A stretch of 64,000 nucleotides of DNA from Anodontia alba (taxonomy: Eukaryota; Mollusca; Bivalvia; Lucinida; Lucinidae). Location of the stretch: assembly GCA_964016985.1 (NCBI GenBank), contig OZ024824.1, positions 126,425,303 through 126,489,302 of the forward strand, in the 5' to 3' direction. Below are positions 21,645 to 32,924 of this stretch, piece by piece. A program made the position numbers and the translations under genes. Under the pieces are notes generated by a model, which saw only the letters and a program-made list of their open reading frames with translations, made no database searches and was not told the origin of the DNA. Every line of letters begins with the position of its first letter. Position 1 is the first letter of the stretch.

Positions 21645-22925
21645 CAAATTGTGGACCGCATATACCCTACAGAACATCAATTAAATAGAGCAAATTCTTT
21701 CGATACCGAGGCACCTTTTTTTGGATTTGAATCTATGTATATCTAATAGTACAGTTTCCATCAAAATTTATGATAAACGGGACGATTTTGATTTTGATAT
21801 AGTTAATGACTTTAACTACCATAATAAAGCCCTTACTGCCAAACTTCTTAGGCAGGGCTATCCTTATTTTAAACTTCGTAAGGCATTTTGAAATTTTATC
21901 GCAGACACAGTGCCTTGTTAGAAAAATATAGCGTCGGTCTGAAAACACTTCTGCAACAAGGTATATCGGAATCAGAATTTTACGGTGACTTAGTGTACAG
22001 ATTTAAAAAAATTGTACTTAAACTAACTTTTCGGAGCAATTCAGAAAACGTGTTAACCGTTATAAAGGAGTTGGCTATAGACTGGATATCATGCGGCAGA
22101 CTGCATGCCTAGTTGTCAACCTAATCATTGTTAATGGCTATGCTTCACTCTTTAATTGCACGACGGCGGTCGGGCCTCAGACAATGACGGCCTCTTCGTA
22201 AAACTTTAATCAGTGGATTGAGGCTTGACGATATGTCTTTGGCTTGGCCCGCCGTGGTTCAGCTATTGGTTTTCATTTACTCTGGCATACAGTAGAATTA
22301 GCCATGAGTACTCGTCTTTGTTTATTATGGTGGTTGGTTTGATTTTTATGTTTTCGCTTTGATGCGTGGGCTGGAATGGGGGCCTTTGTGCGTGTCGAGT
22401 TTTTTATGTATTTCTGTATTGGGGGTGGCGTCGGGACCCGGGGTTGGGTCTGCTGGCTGTGAGGGTGCTATAACACACCCCCCCTCCGGTGGTTTGCTCT
22501 GCTGGCCGTTCTGGGGCAGTGGTCTCGGTGTAGGTCTTACTCTTAGGTGCTTTGTGTTTTATTCTACGAGGCGATTTGTTGTATGTCTTACCTTGTGTTG
22601 TGCTTTAAATCCACGCCCCCCCCCCCCCCCCCCCGGATGGTTTACTCTGCTGGCCGTTCTGGGGCAATGGTCCCTGTGTTGGTCTTACTCTTTGGTGCTT
22701 TGTGTTTTAGTCTACGGGGCGATTTGTTGTATGTCTTACCTTGTGCCATTTTGTTCGTGTGTTTTTCAGTCCTTTTAGCATTGCGATTACCTCGCTTGAG
22801 AGCTATTCTTGGTGCTTTTCGCACGTTTGATCGATTTGTGCTTGTTTGGAATTGTCGGTTTCCTCTTCTTCTTGATGTCTGGTTTGTGATTGTGGCACTC
22901 CCTGGACTTTACTCTTACTTTTTTT
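21645..22925 (+). mobile_element. PLE-B copy with decayed thumb domain and full 3' end
   Basis: Coding remnants run from about 21650 (tggaccgcatataccctaca) with YDKRDDFDFDIV, then a deletion directly into NDFNYHNKALTAKLLRQG, then the KKFYRRHSALLEKYSVGLKT block and RQTACLVVN, with stops and frameshifts. 22200-22925 is the 3' segment. Part of that segment is duplicated in tandem (22440-22610 and 22611-22790), the second copy starting with a 19-base C run (22616-22634). It ends with the shared 3' terminus. Confidence 0.7.
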
Positions 22926-23865
22926 TGAAATTAAGAATTGCTATAATTGTTCTGTGCAGATATCCAAGATGGCTGCCATAGTGGACATCTTAAAAATATT
23001 GAGGTTAAACTTGATGTGAGGCATTTGAGGTATTAGAGAATCGGACTTGCTAAACTCTTTCAGTTCCACTTTTCAAGATGGCGTCTGTGGCGACAATCTT
23101 GAAACGCTTCAACCAACATCAGATTCTGCAGTGCTAGAGGCAATCTGATCATATAGCCACAATGACACAATGTAACATATCATAATCAGCCTAATCCAGG
23201 TGTACGATTCCTAGACCACTTAAGCCTCTAGTTAACAAACGATCGATTAGAAAGAAATTGTAAGACTGAAAGTCAAACAGCGTAAATCCAGATGAGACGG
23301 CTCTTCATGGATCTACGCTCTTAACCAAAGCCAATTATTATCGCGTGTGGCAGTGAAGGAGTTAATTTGGCAGTTTTAGTTTCATGGACCGAACAATTAT
23401 GTGCGACCTGGCCTCGCGGTTATAATACATTTCGTGCTCAATTCAGCTTAGCATGAAAGTTTTTCTTCTAATAAATATAAAAATACCAAGAATAGTTGGC
23501 GTTTTCATATTTATTAGCAGTAAAATTGTCAAGTTCAGCTATGAAGAAAAAAGGGTAAGAGAAAATGTTTAGCAGGAAAGAATTAATTTTGCGATTGTTA
23601 GAAATTTGAGATTAATTTGCAGGACAACTTTAATGCTCGGCTGAGTTGAGCACGAAAAACATTTTAACCTCAATGCCTGAGTTGTAACAAGATAAATAGG
23701 CTTAAATAGCTATGACGAATCCTCATAGAACCCGGTATACTGCCCCACCCCAACTGTGTCTTGCTGTTGACTGTTCCAACGCAGAATTTCTGCTGCAGTT
23801 TCTCTTCGTTGATTCGTTCTGATTTCATTATGTGCTGTTTTATGATGTTATGTCATTCTGCTGAA
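22926..23865. other. Repeat relics, no gene seen
   Basis: 22926-23110 has two copies of the gatatccaagatggctgcc family. 23110-23865 is unique-looking AT-rich sequence with no supported exon. Confidence 0.4.
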
Positions 23866-24192
23866 CAGTTGATTCTCGCTATTGCGACCTCGCTTATCTC
23901 GAGTAACCGCTTATCTCGAAGTGAAAATCTTGTCCCTGTCTAAATATTAAAATCTAACAACATGAAAAAAATATTGTAGAAAAGAGGAGAAATTGCTCCT
24001 GAGGAGCAATTTCTCCTCTTTTCCACAATATTTTCAATATATCTAACTTCAAGAGTCCAATTATACATATATTTGTTAAATGTGTTTAACTGAATTAGTT
24101 TTCCTCAATTCTGCAAATCTGTATGTCGAAGTACGGATATCTCGTAAGATTTCATTGAGTCCCTTTGAATTCGAGATAACGAGAGTCGACTG
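23866..24192. mobile_element. pogo/Tigger-type MITE
   Basis: The left end CAGTTGATTCTCG and the right end (complement CAGTCGACTCTCG) are inverted. They are followed on each side by sub-terminal ttatctcga motifs typical of Tigger-like ends. The right flank is TA; the left is aa, so the TA duplication is eroded. Length is 327 bp with no transposase. Inside is a near-perfect 33-bp-arm palindrome (23968-24034). Confidence 0.6.
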
Positions 24193-24199
24193 TATTTCA

Positions 24200-24410
24200 G
24201 TGTCTTGGAAGGTTCTTCTGTGGCAGTTCTTTATTCGTGCGTCAATGGTTTCATATGTGTCGTTTGTTTTACCATTTTTTTCATCCTTATCTCTCCTTTT
24301 GTTGGTTTCTCGGGAGGATTGAGTTCTGTAATGGTATCATTTTCAGGGTATCTTCACTTCTACTTTTGTTCCGTGATTGTGTTCTTTTCTGGGTATCCCA
24401 GTCATTGAGA
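24200..24410 (+). mobile_element. PLE-D type 3' fragment
   Basis: Motifs ttggtttctcgggaggattg, agggtatcttcac and tctgggtatccc match 1600-1650 and 56600-56650 in order. Confidence 0.4.
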
Positions 24411-24950
24411 CTCAAAGTCAAAAAGCGTATCTCCAGACATATGCGCTCAGAGAAGATTCAGATCAGCCTGGAAATGCTTGAGGCAAAGTGGGACCTCAGC
24501 TATGGTCGGACACCTACATCCCAACATACAATTCAGATCAGCCAGCCCAGTCGCACAGCCCAGTCGCACAGACTGATCGAAATCTTTAACGGGCAGTTTT
24601 TGATTAGTCAAGAATACAAAGTTTTTTTTATTGTTGTTTTTCTTTCATTCGAACAACGAAGACTCTGATCAGACTGCACGGATGCGCAGGGTAATTTAAT
24701 TTTTCGTTGTGCGCATCTGTCGAGAGGTAGGTTTTCTTTCATTGCGGCTCAGTCATAATTTGCTGTTTCTTCTCCGTGGCAAGTGTATACTCTAATACGG
24801 ATTTCGCTCTGTTTTATTGCTCAAAACTGATAGCTCACTCAGGTGATTTTCCAAGGCTTTCTCACTAAGTCATCTGTACGCTTGCCAAACCTTGATCTTT
24901 CACGGATGCAACGCTTAAGTCCGGAGATGTTGTAGCATTTGATTTAGCAT
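24411..24950. other. No gene seen; one hairpin-family relic
   Basis: 24661-24730 has ctgatcagactgcacggatg and tgcgcatctgtcgag, part of the dispersed hairpin family. Otherwise featureless. Confidence 0.4.
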
Positions 24951-25250
24951 AATTAGCTCACCTGGAGCTGTGCTCCAGGTCAGCGTATATGATAGTCGTT
25001 AGCTTTTCACATTTTCGACGTCTCCTCTGGAACCATGAGTTGGATTGAGCTGAAACTTAGTGGGAGGCATTGTAGCAACATGGAGATTCAGAATTGCTAA
25101 AATTGTTCCGATATCCAGTTCTTCAAACGACATCTCCTCCCAAACCGTAAGTGCGATTGAGCTAAAACTTGATGGGAAGCATCACAGTGACACAAAAATT
25201 CAGAATTGCTAATATCGTTCCATTCCGATATCCAAGATGGCCGCCATTCC
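24950..25250 (+). repeat. Hairpin-headed interspersed repeat, left end
   Basis: It starts with ttagctcacctggagctgtg, whose cacctggagc / gctccaggt arms form a terminal hairpin (24959-24980). Then follow gtcgttagcttttcac, two rounds of gattgagctgaaactt / cagaattgct, and a gtccgtccgtccgtccgt run at 25253-25271. A decayed second head lies at 26805-26835. Confidence 0.65.
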
Positions 25251-25269
25251 GTCGTCCGTCCGTCCGTCC

Positions 25270-26780
25270 GTGCATTCACACTTTCAAACATGGATATCTC
25301 CTGAAGCAACTGGCCAATCTTAATCAAATTTCATATGTAGTATTGTTTGGGTAGGGGGATTGACTGTATGTACTTTTGGAAGAAGTTTGTTCAAAACTGT
25401 GGTAATCATGGCAACAATAGATCCCATAGACATATAACTGGGAAAATATCGTCCGGGCGGTAGCGCCTTCAGTTTTAATCGCAACTCCTTCAAACTTGCA
25501 GATATCCAGGAGAGGCATAAAATCTCGGACAAGTTCGAATTTGGACCAGATCGGATCATTCTCTTTAGAGTTACTCGACCTTGAGTGAAGAAAAATTTTC
25601 CCACACTTTCAAATATGAATATCTCCCTGAATCAGCTGGCCAGTCTTGATCAAATTTCATATGTAATATTGTTTGGGTGGGGATTGATTGAATATACTAT
25701 TTAAAGAGGTTTGTTTAAAACTGTGGTTACCATGGCAACAAATAGGTCCCATAGACTTATGGGGAAGATATTGTCCTTGTGATAGCGCCTTCAGTTTTGA
25801 TCATAACTCGTTCAAACTTGCAGGTATCCAGGAGGGGCATAAAATCTCGGACAAGTTCGAATTTGGGCCAGGTCGGATCAATTGATTTAGAGTCACTCGC
25901 CCTTGAGCGATGAACAAATTTCCCACAGACTTATAATGGGGGGAAATGTTTTCCCAGGCACAGCAACTTTATTTTCTATTGAAATTTAATCAAACTTCCT
26001 GATTACTAGGACGTATAAATCTCTGACCAGTTCGAATTTCAGTCATATTGTACAACTCTCCTTAGAGTTACTAGCTCTTGAGTGATAAAAAACATGTTTA
26101 ATATTGTCCGGGCGCATAGCGCCTTCAGTTTTGATCACAACTTTTTCAAACTTGCAGGTATCTAGAAGAGGCATAAAATCTCGGACGTTCGAATTTGGAC
26201 CAGGTCGGATCGTTCTCTTTAGAATTTCTCGCCCTTAAGCGATGAAAATTTCCCATAGACTTATAATGGGGGAAATGTTGTCCCTTACACAGCAACTTTA
26301 TTTTCTATTGAAATTGGCTCAAACTTCCTGATAACAAGAACAGGCATTAAATCTCCGACAAGTTCGAAATTTCAGCCATTTGTACAACTCTTCTTAGAAT
26401 TACTTGCCCTTGAGTGATAAAAAAAAACCCATATTTGACATTGACCGGGGCATAGCACCTTCAGTTTCGATTACAATTTCTTCAAACTTGCAGGTATCCA
26501 GGAAAGGCATAAAATCTCGGACAAGTTGGAATTTGGGCTAGGTTAGATTATTCACTTCAGAGTTACTTGCCCTTTGAGCCATGAAACATTTCCCCGTAGA
26601 CTTATTATGGGAAATATTTTGTCCCAGGTACAGCAACTTTATTTTCTATTGAAATTTGATCAAACTTGCTGATAACTAGGCAGGCATAAAATCTCAGACG
26701 AGTTTAAAGTTGAGCCATATTGTAGGATTGAGTTACTTGCCCTTGAGTGCTAAAATGCCCAGATTTGACCTTGCATAGCT
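25270..26780 (+). repeat. Tandem repeat of about 330 bp built from two related half-units
   Basis: 25275-25600 and 25601-25930 are close copies (tggccaatcttaatcaaatt; ggcataaaatctcggacaag). From 25930 two alternating half-unit types follow: one with cgccttcagttttgatcaca and one with actttattttctattgaaat. Both contain cataaaatctc, aagttcgaattt and ttagagttact, so they share an origin. It lies between the two hairpin heads. Confidence 0.75.
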
Positions 26781-26799
26781 GATTTGTTTTTTTTTTTTT

Positions 26800-27020
26800 A
26801 TTATTAGCTTACCTAGAGCTTTTACTCCAGGTTAGCTTATGCCATGGTCTGTTGTCCGTTTTCCATCCGTCCGTCGTTAGCTTTTCATATCAAACGACAT
26901 CCTACCAAGCCGTAAGTTGGATTGAGCGGAAACTTAATGGGAAGCATTGGAGTGACATAGAGATTCAGAATTGCTTAAATTGTTTAGTTTGGCTATCCGA
27001 GATGGCCGCCTGGAACGGAA
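26800..27020 (+). repeat. Hairpin-headed interspersed repeat, second copy
   Basis: ttagcttacctagagctttt, then actccaggttagc is a decayed version of the 24950 head. It is followed by gtcgttagcttttcat, attgagcggaaacttaatgg and agattcagaattgct in the same order. Confidence 0.6.
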
Positions 27021-27181
27021 CAATTTTAGCAATTCTGAATCTCTTCTGTGTTTGGTGGATCCTGTCTTGCATTGTGAGCACCTCGTTAGGAATCAGTGAG
27101 GTGAAGGGTGTGCTTTTCTTTGGTTTGTTTGATTTTTCTCTTGGTGGCATTGATAGGCTAAGTTCTCTGAATGGGTGTCAA

Positions 27182-27230
27182 GGTTAGGGTTAATGTTAAG
27201 GTTAAGATTAACCCTAAACCTAATCCTCAC
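27182..27230. repeat. Short head-to-head telomere-like motif
   Basis: ggttagggttaatg followed by gattaaccctaaacctaatc form an imperfect inverted pair of TTAGGG-type units. At fewer than 50 bp, chance or a fusion or repair scar are all possible. Confidence 0.35.
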
Positions 27231-27439
27231 CCATTCCTGGGCATCTTCTTTACTATTTTCTGGGAGCAGATATATAGAAATGCTTGGTGAGTATGGTATG
27301 GCGTTCAGGTGGCCGCATACGTAGGGAAATAACGGTAAACATCATTTGACAGGTAAAATAAAGGGTGAAAACTTAAGAGGACTTTACATACCTTCAACGG
27401 ATAAAACTGTCAAAGTTGTTTGTCAATTTCCCGTTTCAG

Positions 27440-27722
27440 AAGGCATTACGAGGAAGAGGAAACCGACAAATCCAAACAAGCACAAATCAGACAAACGTAC
27501 GAAAAGCACTAAGATTAGCTCTTTCTTCCCCAAGCGAGGTAATCGCAATGCTAAAAGGACCGAAAAACACAAAAACAAAATGACACAAGTTAAGACATAA
27601 AACAAATCGCCTCGTAGAATAAACCACAAAGCAACTAAGAGTAAAACTAACACCGGGACCACCGCCTTAGAACGGTTAGTAGAGTAAACCACCGGGGGGT
27701 TTAAAGCACTTTTACAGCTAGT
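27440..27722 (-). mobile_element. PLE-B 3' segment without the standard terminus
   Basis: Complement of tttattctacgaggcgattt, gcgattacctcgcttgggga and so on. It starts inside the element near 27440 and so lacks the usual terminus. The other end abuts a MITE. Confidence 0.65.
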
Positions 27723-27950
27723 AAAACTGGGGTTTATAGGGATATACATTATTTCTTTTTTATTTCTGCTCAAAAGCATAGATTGTGGGTACTCGTTAGA
27801 ACCGCATCGCCAACGCGGTTCTAACGAGTACAGACAATCCATGTTTGGAGTAAAAGTATGAAAAATATTGGAATTTTTTATCTGAAAATTTTCCTTTTTA
27901 GTTGTAAAATTTCAATATATTTGAATTGGTGTGTTTTCGTAAAGAATTAG
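27723..27950 (+). mobile_element. Palindrome-centred MITE, partial
   Basis: taaaactggggttta (left, truncated), then a strong hairpin gattgtgggtactcgttaga / tctaacgagtac...gacaatc (27780-27840), then right sub-terminal ttgaattggtgtgttttcgt. It is related to the full copy at 46664-46945. Confidence 0.6.
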
Positions 27951-28202
27951 CGCGCAGAAAAGATAATTGGGTGATAAAAAATTGTCTCCCTTGTAATTGT
28001 AAAATATTACTGCTAAATCTTCATGTGTATCTATTGACCCTAAGTGGACTTTAGTTCACTTATTTACTGTGATACATATGGTAGGTTATCCGCCATGTTT
28101 ACAAGGAGGAGCAAATACTTTCTTTTTAGAATAGATCATATTTCTGAAGGGATCACATTTAATTTAGACAGTTTTGCCTTCTCTGAAGTGTTTCTAAAAG
28201 TA
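27951..28202. other. No gene seen
   Basis: AT-rich spacer without recognisable features. Confidence 0.4.
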
Positions 28203-28309
28203 TCCCAGTAAACAAACATCACAACAACATCGTTACAACATCGCTGCAACGTCGTCACGTTGCAGCGACGTTGTATCAATGTAGAAGCGACGTTGTGTGT
28301 TTGCTTGGA
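28203..28309. repeat. Foldback element of about 107 bp
   Basis: The arms are inverted around 28254/28255: tcgctgcaacgt pairs with acgttgcagcga, and the outer gtaaacaaac pairs with gtttgcttgg. The multiple caacgt/acgttg blocks give it a serial structure. Probably a tiny MITE. Confidence 0.65.
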
Positions 28310-28734
28310 TACAGTGGTCGGGCACTAAGTGTACATAGCCGTACTATAGCATCAATGCTGTACAAATGTAGGAACAAACACAGTTCAACTGAAGGCCAAT
28401 TTATCTGAAGTTCTGTTGAAAAGGTTGCGTACACGAAGAAACCGACCGGAGCAATGGAGGTACTGAAGAAAAGTTTAGACTACGATATACTGCTACGTCA
28501 AATATGAGACGACACACGAAAAAGGGACTTTATGGTTTTCTGGTTTGTGGTTCAGTTCTCTGTTTGGGCTACAGACATATCTTTTTAGCTGAACTCAACT
28601 ACATGTCTCTGAACAGCAAAGGCTCTGGCGAGACTGCACTTATGCACAGGCTCGCCTAAGCCATTGCTGGTTGCCTCTGGCTTAAGTTCGTTTTCCTCAT
28701 GTGCTGGCTTGTATAAGCTCTAGCTTATCCAAAC

Positions 28735-28895
28735 TGCTTGAATGATAGCAGTTGAATATTATTACTTGAATGATATCAGTTGAATATTATTGTTTGAATG
28801 ATATCAGTTGAATATTACAACTTGTTTCGTTGCGGTGACTTCAGAAGTCTGTAACTGTGGTCTTTCCTGGATAAACTTACTTTCAAGTAACTTCA
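28735..28895 (+). repeat. Inverted repeat partner of 32637-32785
   Basis: It has three copies of tgaatgatatcagttgaata, then cgttgcggtgacttcagaag and gtctttcctggataaactta. The complement of this whole order appears at 32637-32785. Confidence 0.75.
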
Positions 28896-29667
28896 TAATA
28901 ATCATGATTATCGTAGTCATTCTGATACAGGTTTTTGAAAATAAGTACTTTTATAAAGCGGTCTGTGGCAGCAAGTGTCTTGAAATCATTGCTGTTGCAT
29001 GTTCCTTTACCTGCTGACATGCTGTGTCCCTAGGTGCTACGGTTGTTCGTATTACTGGGAGCGATCTACATACAAATGCAAACGATATTCATACAAATAG
29101 CGGGAAAAAGGGCGATTCTTGAAAAACCCTACATCCACACGGATTCTTGATGGTTTCCCACTTAGTTGAAAAATTCTAAAAACAAGAAGTATCTTTAAAA
29201 AAGATAATTGTCGAAGGTTAAAAATGGCATGGTGAAGATACGAGTTCATGTTAAAATTTTGAGTTTTAAGTAAATTTTTTATGTATGTTTGGGTCAGAAA
29301 ACAACGAGAAATTAGATGTCTTTGCTCCACGTTCACCACTATTGCGGTTGTAACTTGTATTTAGAATTTATATCAGAATTTATATTATAGGGCAGAAATA
29401 TGGTGATTGACTTGTACATGCGCAAGAGAAAATAGTGTGGGAACTTTGGAGAAGAATAATAATCTGACTTGTAAATGACTCACAGTAAATACAATAAACT
29501 TGAAGAATGAGATATCTTTAAACTGATAACCTCGACATATCGTATATTGACCCTTTAAATAAATTCTAAATAAAACATCGCAAAAGGCACAGTAATACAT
29601 ATATAAAATTACGGGAAAACATGGAGTGTTCGAGTGACGCTTTCGTTGACTCGAGGAGAAACTGATT
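28896..29667. other. No gene seen
   Basis: AT-rich, with short ORFs on the minus strand that resemble no family I recognise. Confidence 0.4.
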
Positions 29668-30688
29668 TGCTTCGAGAGGGGAGAGTTTAAAAGCCGAAAG
29701 TAAAGGTCAGGAGTGGGAACCAAAAGTCGGGACTAAATTTTGACAATCTATTAATGGTATTAAACATGCATATATCGATATTTGGAACACATGTAGATTA
29801 TTGCTTCTTCTAAATAATGCATATCAGATTATTCTGAAGATTAAATATTTTTCCCGTTCTGAACCAAAATATTCGACTCTGTTTCACGATTTGGGGTCGG
29901 GACCAAATTTTGCGGTGTTTACGATGTCAAGCATTTTGTAAATTATGGTCAGTTTGGGGTCAAAAAGGGAATCGTTTTAATCATTATCATTTAAAAAATG
30001 TCACGGATCAGAAAAATAAAAAATAAATTATTTTATATTACCGTCTAATAAATATTTGACCCGGATCAGGCCGGGACTAATTGCTTAATTTCTGGCTGGA
30101 CATAAGACCCAGATTAGCACTATTTCTGGTGCGACGTGCCTCTAAGTTTAATAAAATTATTGCATACTTGAATAAATCATTTAATATGCATGTCTGATCT
30201 AATTTTAAGACATGCCACATAATTGACATCAGAAATGACCGAATTTGGGCCCGATGTCAAGCTAGAAACAATGAAATTAGTCCCGACCTGGTCCCGGGTC
30301 CAATAAATACTAGACGGTACGATGCCATAACTTTATTTTTGTATTCATTTGATCTTCGACATGTTATTAAATGATAATGCATAAAAACACTCCCAGGGCA
30401 GCCCCATATTGTCCATAATTTTAAAAATGCTTGACATCGACAACACCGTAAAATTTGGTCCCGACCCCAAATTGTAGGGCAGGGTCGTATATTTTGGTTC
30501 AGAAAGAGAAAAATATTTGATATGAAGATAAAATCGGACATACACTTTTAAGACGATGCTATATTATACACATGTTCCCAAATTCCATTCCAATACTTGC
30601 ATGTTTAATGCCATTTTTTAATTGTTTAAATTCAGTACCGACATTTGGTCTCGACCGTTTGTCCCGTCTTTTAAACCCTCCCTTCGAG
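29668..30688. mobile_element. Giant palindromic foldback element, about 1 kb
   Basis: Two arms of about 500 bp are inverted around 30179. Pairs seen: agagtttaaaag (29684) with cttttaaaccct (30669); ggtcgggaccaaatttt (29893) with aaatttggtcccgacccc (30450); accgtctaata (30040) with tactagacggt (30309). All give the same centre within a base or two. The sequence is rich in gtcgggacca-type steps. No transposase or ORF of substance. The arms differ by point changes, so it is not a recent inversion or an assembly mirror. Confidence 0.75.
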
Positions 30689-30694
30689 AATAAT

Positions 30695-30850
30695 TAAGTA
30701 GGTTGAAAGACTGGTAATACCAGGGTATCTCTATACGGGAACAAGACAGTTCCCCCGACAAGACAGTTTCCCGACACGCTTTTTGGAGACAGTTCCCCGA
30801 CATATTTGAAGACAGGTCCCCGACACTTTTGTTCAAAGACAAATATCATT
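30695..30850 (-). repeat. Short tandem repeat, inverted partner of 34725-34905
   Basis: Repeats of the type gacagttccccgacat (about 27 bp apart) preceded by gggtatctctatac. The complement, in reverse order, is at 34725-34905. Confidence 0.7.
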
Positions 30851-31171
30851 ATAACTGATAATTATAATCTATGATTATGGATTCACGCACATTTTTGTGT
30901 TAATGATTTTAATTTGAGCGTTAATCATTAATCAAGCAGTGTCGCGTATCAATGTTGATGAGCTTGTGCATGATTAACAGTTGATTAGGTGATTTGACTG
31001 ACATGACTACCTCAATGCTATGCTTTTCAGCTAATTAATTGAGTGTTCTGATTCGTATTTAAACTTAGCGAATTCATGGGTCCTTATGGACCCCTCACAC
31101 AGTCTCAACGCAATAACTGAGTAATCATGACGCTCATAGATGTGCCAGAAACCAGTGCGCTCGCTATCAAC
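30851..31171. other. No gene seen
   Basis: Spacer with attaatcatt-type simple sequence. Confidence 0.4.
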
Positions 31172-31355
31172 AATATGCCTATTCTTGGTAGGCCTATCTG
31201 GAGGTTGACCGAAGGCCAATATGCCTATTGTTGATAGGCCTATCTGGAGGCTGACCGAAGGCCAATATGCCTATTGTTGGTAGGCCTATCTGGAGGTTGA
31301 CCGAAGGCCAATATGCCTATCGTTGGTAGGTCTATCTAGAGGTTGACCGAAGGCA
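31172..31355 (+). repeat. 46-bp tandem repeat, four units
   Basis: Units start at 31172, 31218, 31264 and 31310 (aatatgcctattgttggtag, then gcctatctggaggttgacc). The last unit is diverged. Same length as the intronic satellite but unrelated sequence. Confidence 0.9.
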
Positions 31356-31479
31356 AACGTATTGCCAAGTTAGAGATAACTTGTCAATTACCACGTCAAC
31401 CCACACAGAGGCGAGGTAACCAACAACAGAAGCCGAAGAAGACACTTACTCCTGCAACAAATGGTGAGACATAAAAGAT

Positions 31480-32190
31480 GGCGGAGACCAAGATGACGGC
31501 GCTAACGCCAGATACCAAGATGGCTGAACCTGCGCTCAGTGTGGGTATGTGTACCACACCGACAGGGCCACCTAGGACTCCACCGGGACATAGCCTACAC
31601 CGAGGATACTACGACTGACCATTCTCTGCAAGGAGAATGGAAGGAAGTAGTATCTAAGAAGAAGAAAAGAAGATCGGCAGGAAGTCTCCACCACCAACAA
31701 AGAAAGAACGGCCTATGATTCAGCAACGGCAACAGCGGACTCCCATCTCCACCAAAGAAGAAGGTCCAGCGTATCCAGTCCCCTCTGGACATTAGCAGGG
31801 AGGAGAGAAGAGAAGTAGGAGCTACCAAGGAGTATCCACTTCACGAGAAATATGATCTCGATGAAGTGGTTACAGACAAGTTAGAACACCGGGATTGCCG
31901 CTATGTGATCATCAGAGCCTACAGACAACAACGTGAAGAAGAAACGATCAACGTGGACCTACCAGCATACTTCATCTACTTCATCGATGATGAGCCCACA
32001 TGTTCTTCACCAAAGAACCCACTTCGAAGTCCTACTACAAGGATCATTACGAAGACCTAGAAAGACGCTTTGAGAAAGGCAAACCATGTGGGAACAGCGT
32101 CTACTGGTACGACATGTTGGACCGTTCCTGCAAGGGCTCTGACCGGACAGCTCCACGGATCCAGAAAATCTCTCCTTCCTGCCCATGATG
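31480..32190 (+). pseudogene. Frameshifted coding relic of unknown family
   Basis: Several protein-like stretches follow one another in different frames: MAETKMTALTPDTKMAEP from 31480; EGEWKEVVSKKKKRRS-like near 31630; LDEVVTDKLEHRDCRYVIIR from 31850; KEPTSKSYYKDHYEDLERRF from 32006, ending near 32188. At least three frameshifts separate them. A charged Lys-rich N-terminal part followed by a more ordered acidic part resembles a transposon-encoded protein, but I do not recognise the family. The 3' tail at 32400-32512 could belong to the same element. Confidence 0.5.
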
Positions 32191-32399
32191 CTGCCTTCCG
32201 GACAAAAGGTTAGTCATTTTCCAACTCTTCCGTATGGTGGCTTGACTGAGCAAGTGTGATATTACATTGTGCATTGGTAATACACACGTATTGAAGTTCT
32301 TTTCTTTTGACCGAACATTCGAAATTATGTAACTTATAGACCTTGACCTTTATGCATATCGTTCGATCAGGCGAGGTAGTACACGTATGAATTATGCGT

Positions 32400-32512
32400 G
32401 CACACCGTTTCAAGCCAAGGTCAGGGTAAAACTAATCAGATTTTTCTGGCGCTGCCTCGATGTGCCTCTGGTGCCTGGTAGCGTTAAAAATCTGCTTGAT
32501 GATGATGATGAT
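32400..32512 (+). other. Possible retroposon 3' end with (GAT)n
   Basis: gcctggtagcgttaaaaatc followed by tgcttgatgatgatgatg. The same gcctggtagcgttaaaaa-atc word occurs on the minus strand at 37460-37480. A trinucleotide tail is usual for some LINE/SINE 3' ends. Confidence 0.4.
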
Positions 32513-32532
32513 GTGTCCTTATCACTTTCAGT

Positions 32533-32632
32533 ATGGATGCGATGTGTATTGTTTGTTCAGAAGTTCGACGGTTGCAGCACGCTTTCCAGTGTGATGATTG
32601 CAACAAATGGCAGCACAGAATATGTAATACTG
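32533..32632 (+). CDS. PHD-like zinc finger exon
   Basis: ATG at 32533, then CIVCSEVRR, HAFQCDDCNKWQHRICNTG: four or more Cys with His in the C-x2-C...C-x2-C-x4-H-x2-C spacing of a PHD/RING-like treble clef. The exon ends at 32632 before a good donor (TG|GTAAGT), leaving one base over (phase 1). Such fingers occur at the N-terminus of some transposase-derived proteins in molluscs (MULE type), but no such domain follows in this window. The 145 bp after the donor is one arm of an inverted repeat with 28735-28895, so the gene may be broken. Confidence 0.5.
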
Positions 32633-32636
32633 GTAA

Positions 32637-32785
32637 GTTTCCTTTACTTGAAAGCAAGTTTATCCAGGAAAGACCACAATTACAGACTTCTGAAGTCACC
32701 GCAACAAAACAAGCTTTAATGTTCAACTGATATATTCAAGCAATAATATTCAACTGATATCATTCAAGCAATAATATTCACAGAG
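32637..32785 (+). repeat. Inverted repeat partner of 28735-28895
   Basis: ttacttgaaagcaagtttat, gacttctgaagtcaccgcaa and two copies of caactgatatcattcaagca. The whole order is the complement of the left partner, 3.9 kb away. Confidence 0.75.
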
Positions 32786-32924
32786 TACAGAAGAATGACA
32801 AAACTCCAAAGAGACGGGCTGGATATCTCCTAGTACTGTAATGGGTGCAGTTTACGCTAATGATCTGATGTCATCAAGATAACACATCCGGGTAATATAG
32901 TGCATTCTTTCGTACCTCAAGAAA

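Noticed and set aside
22359..22981. Overlapping hydrophobic ORFs (VLPCAILF-like) repeated in many places
   Set aside because: They are sense-strand translations of the PLE-B terminal segment, open in two or three frames at once, with no conserved start or domain.
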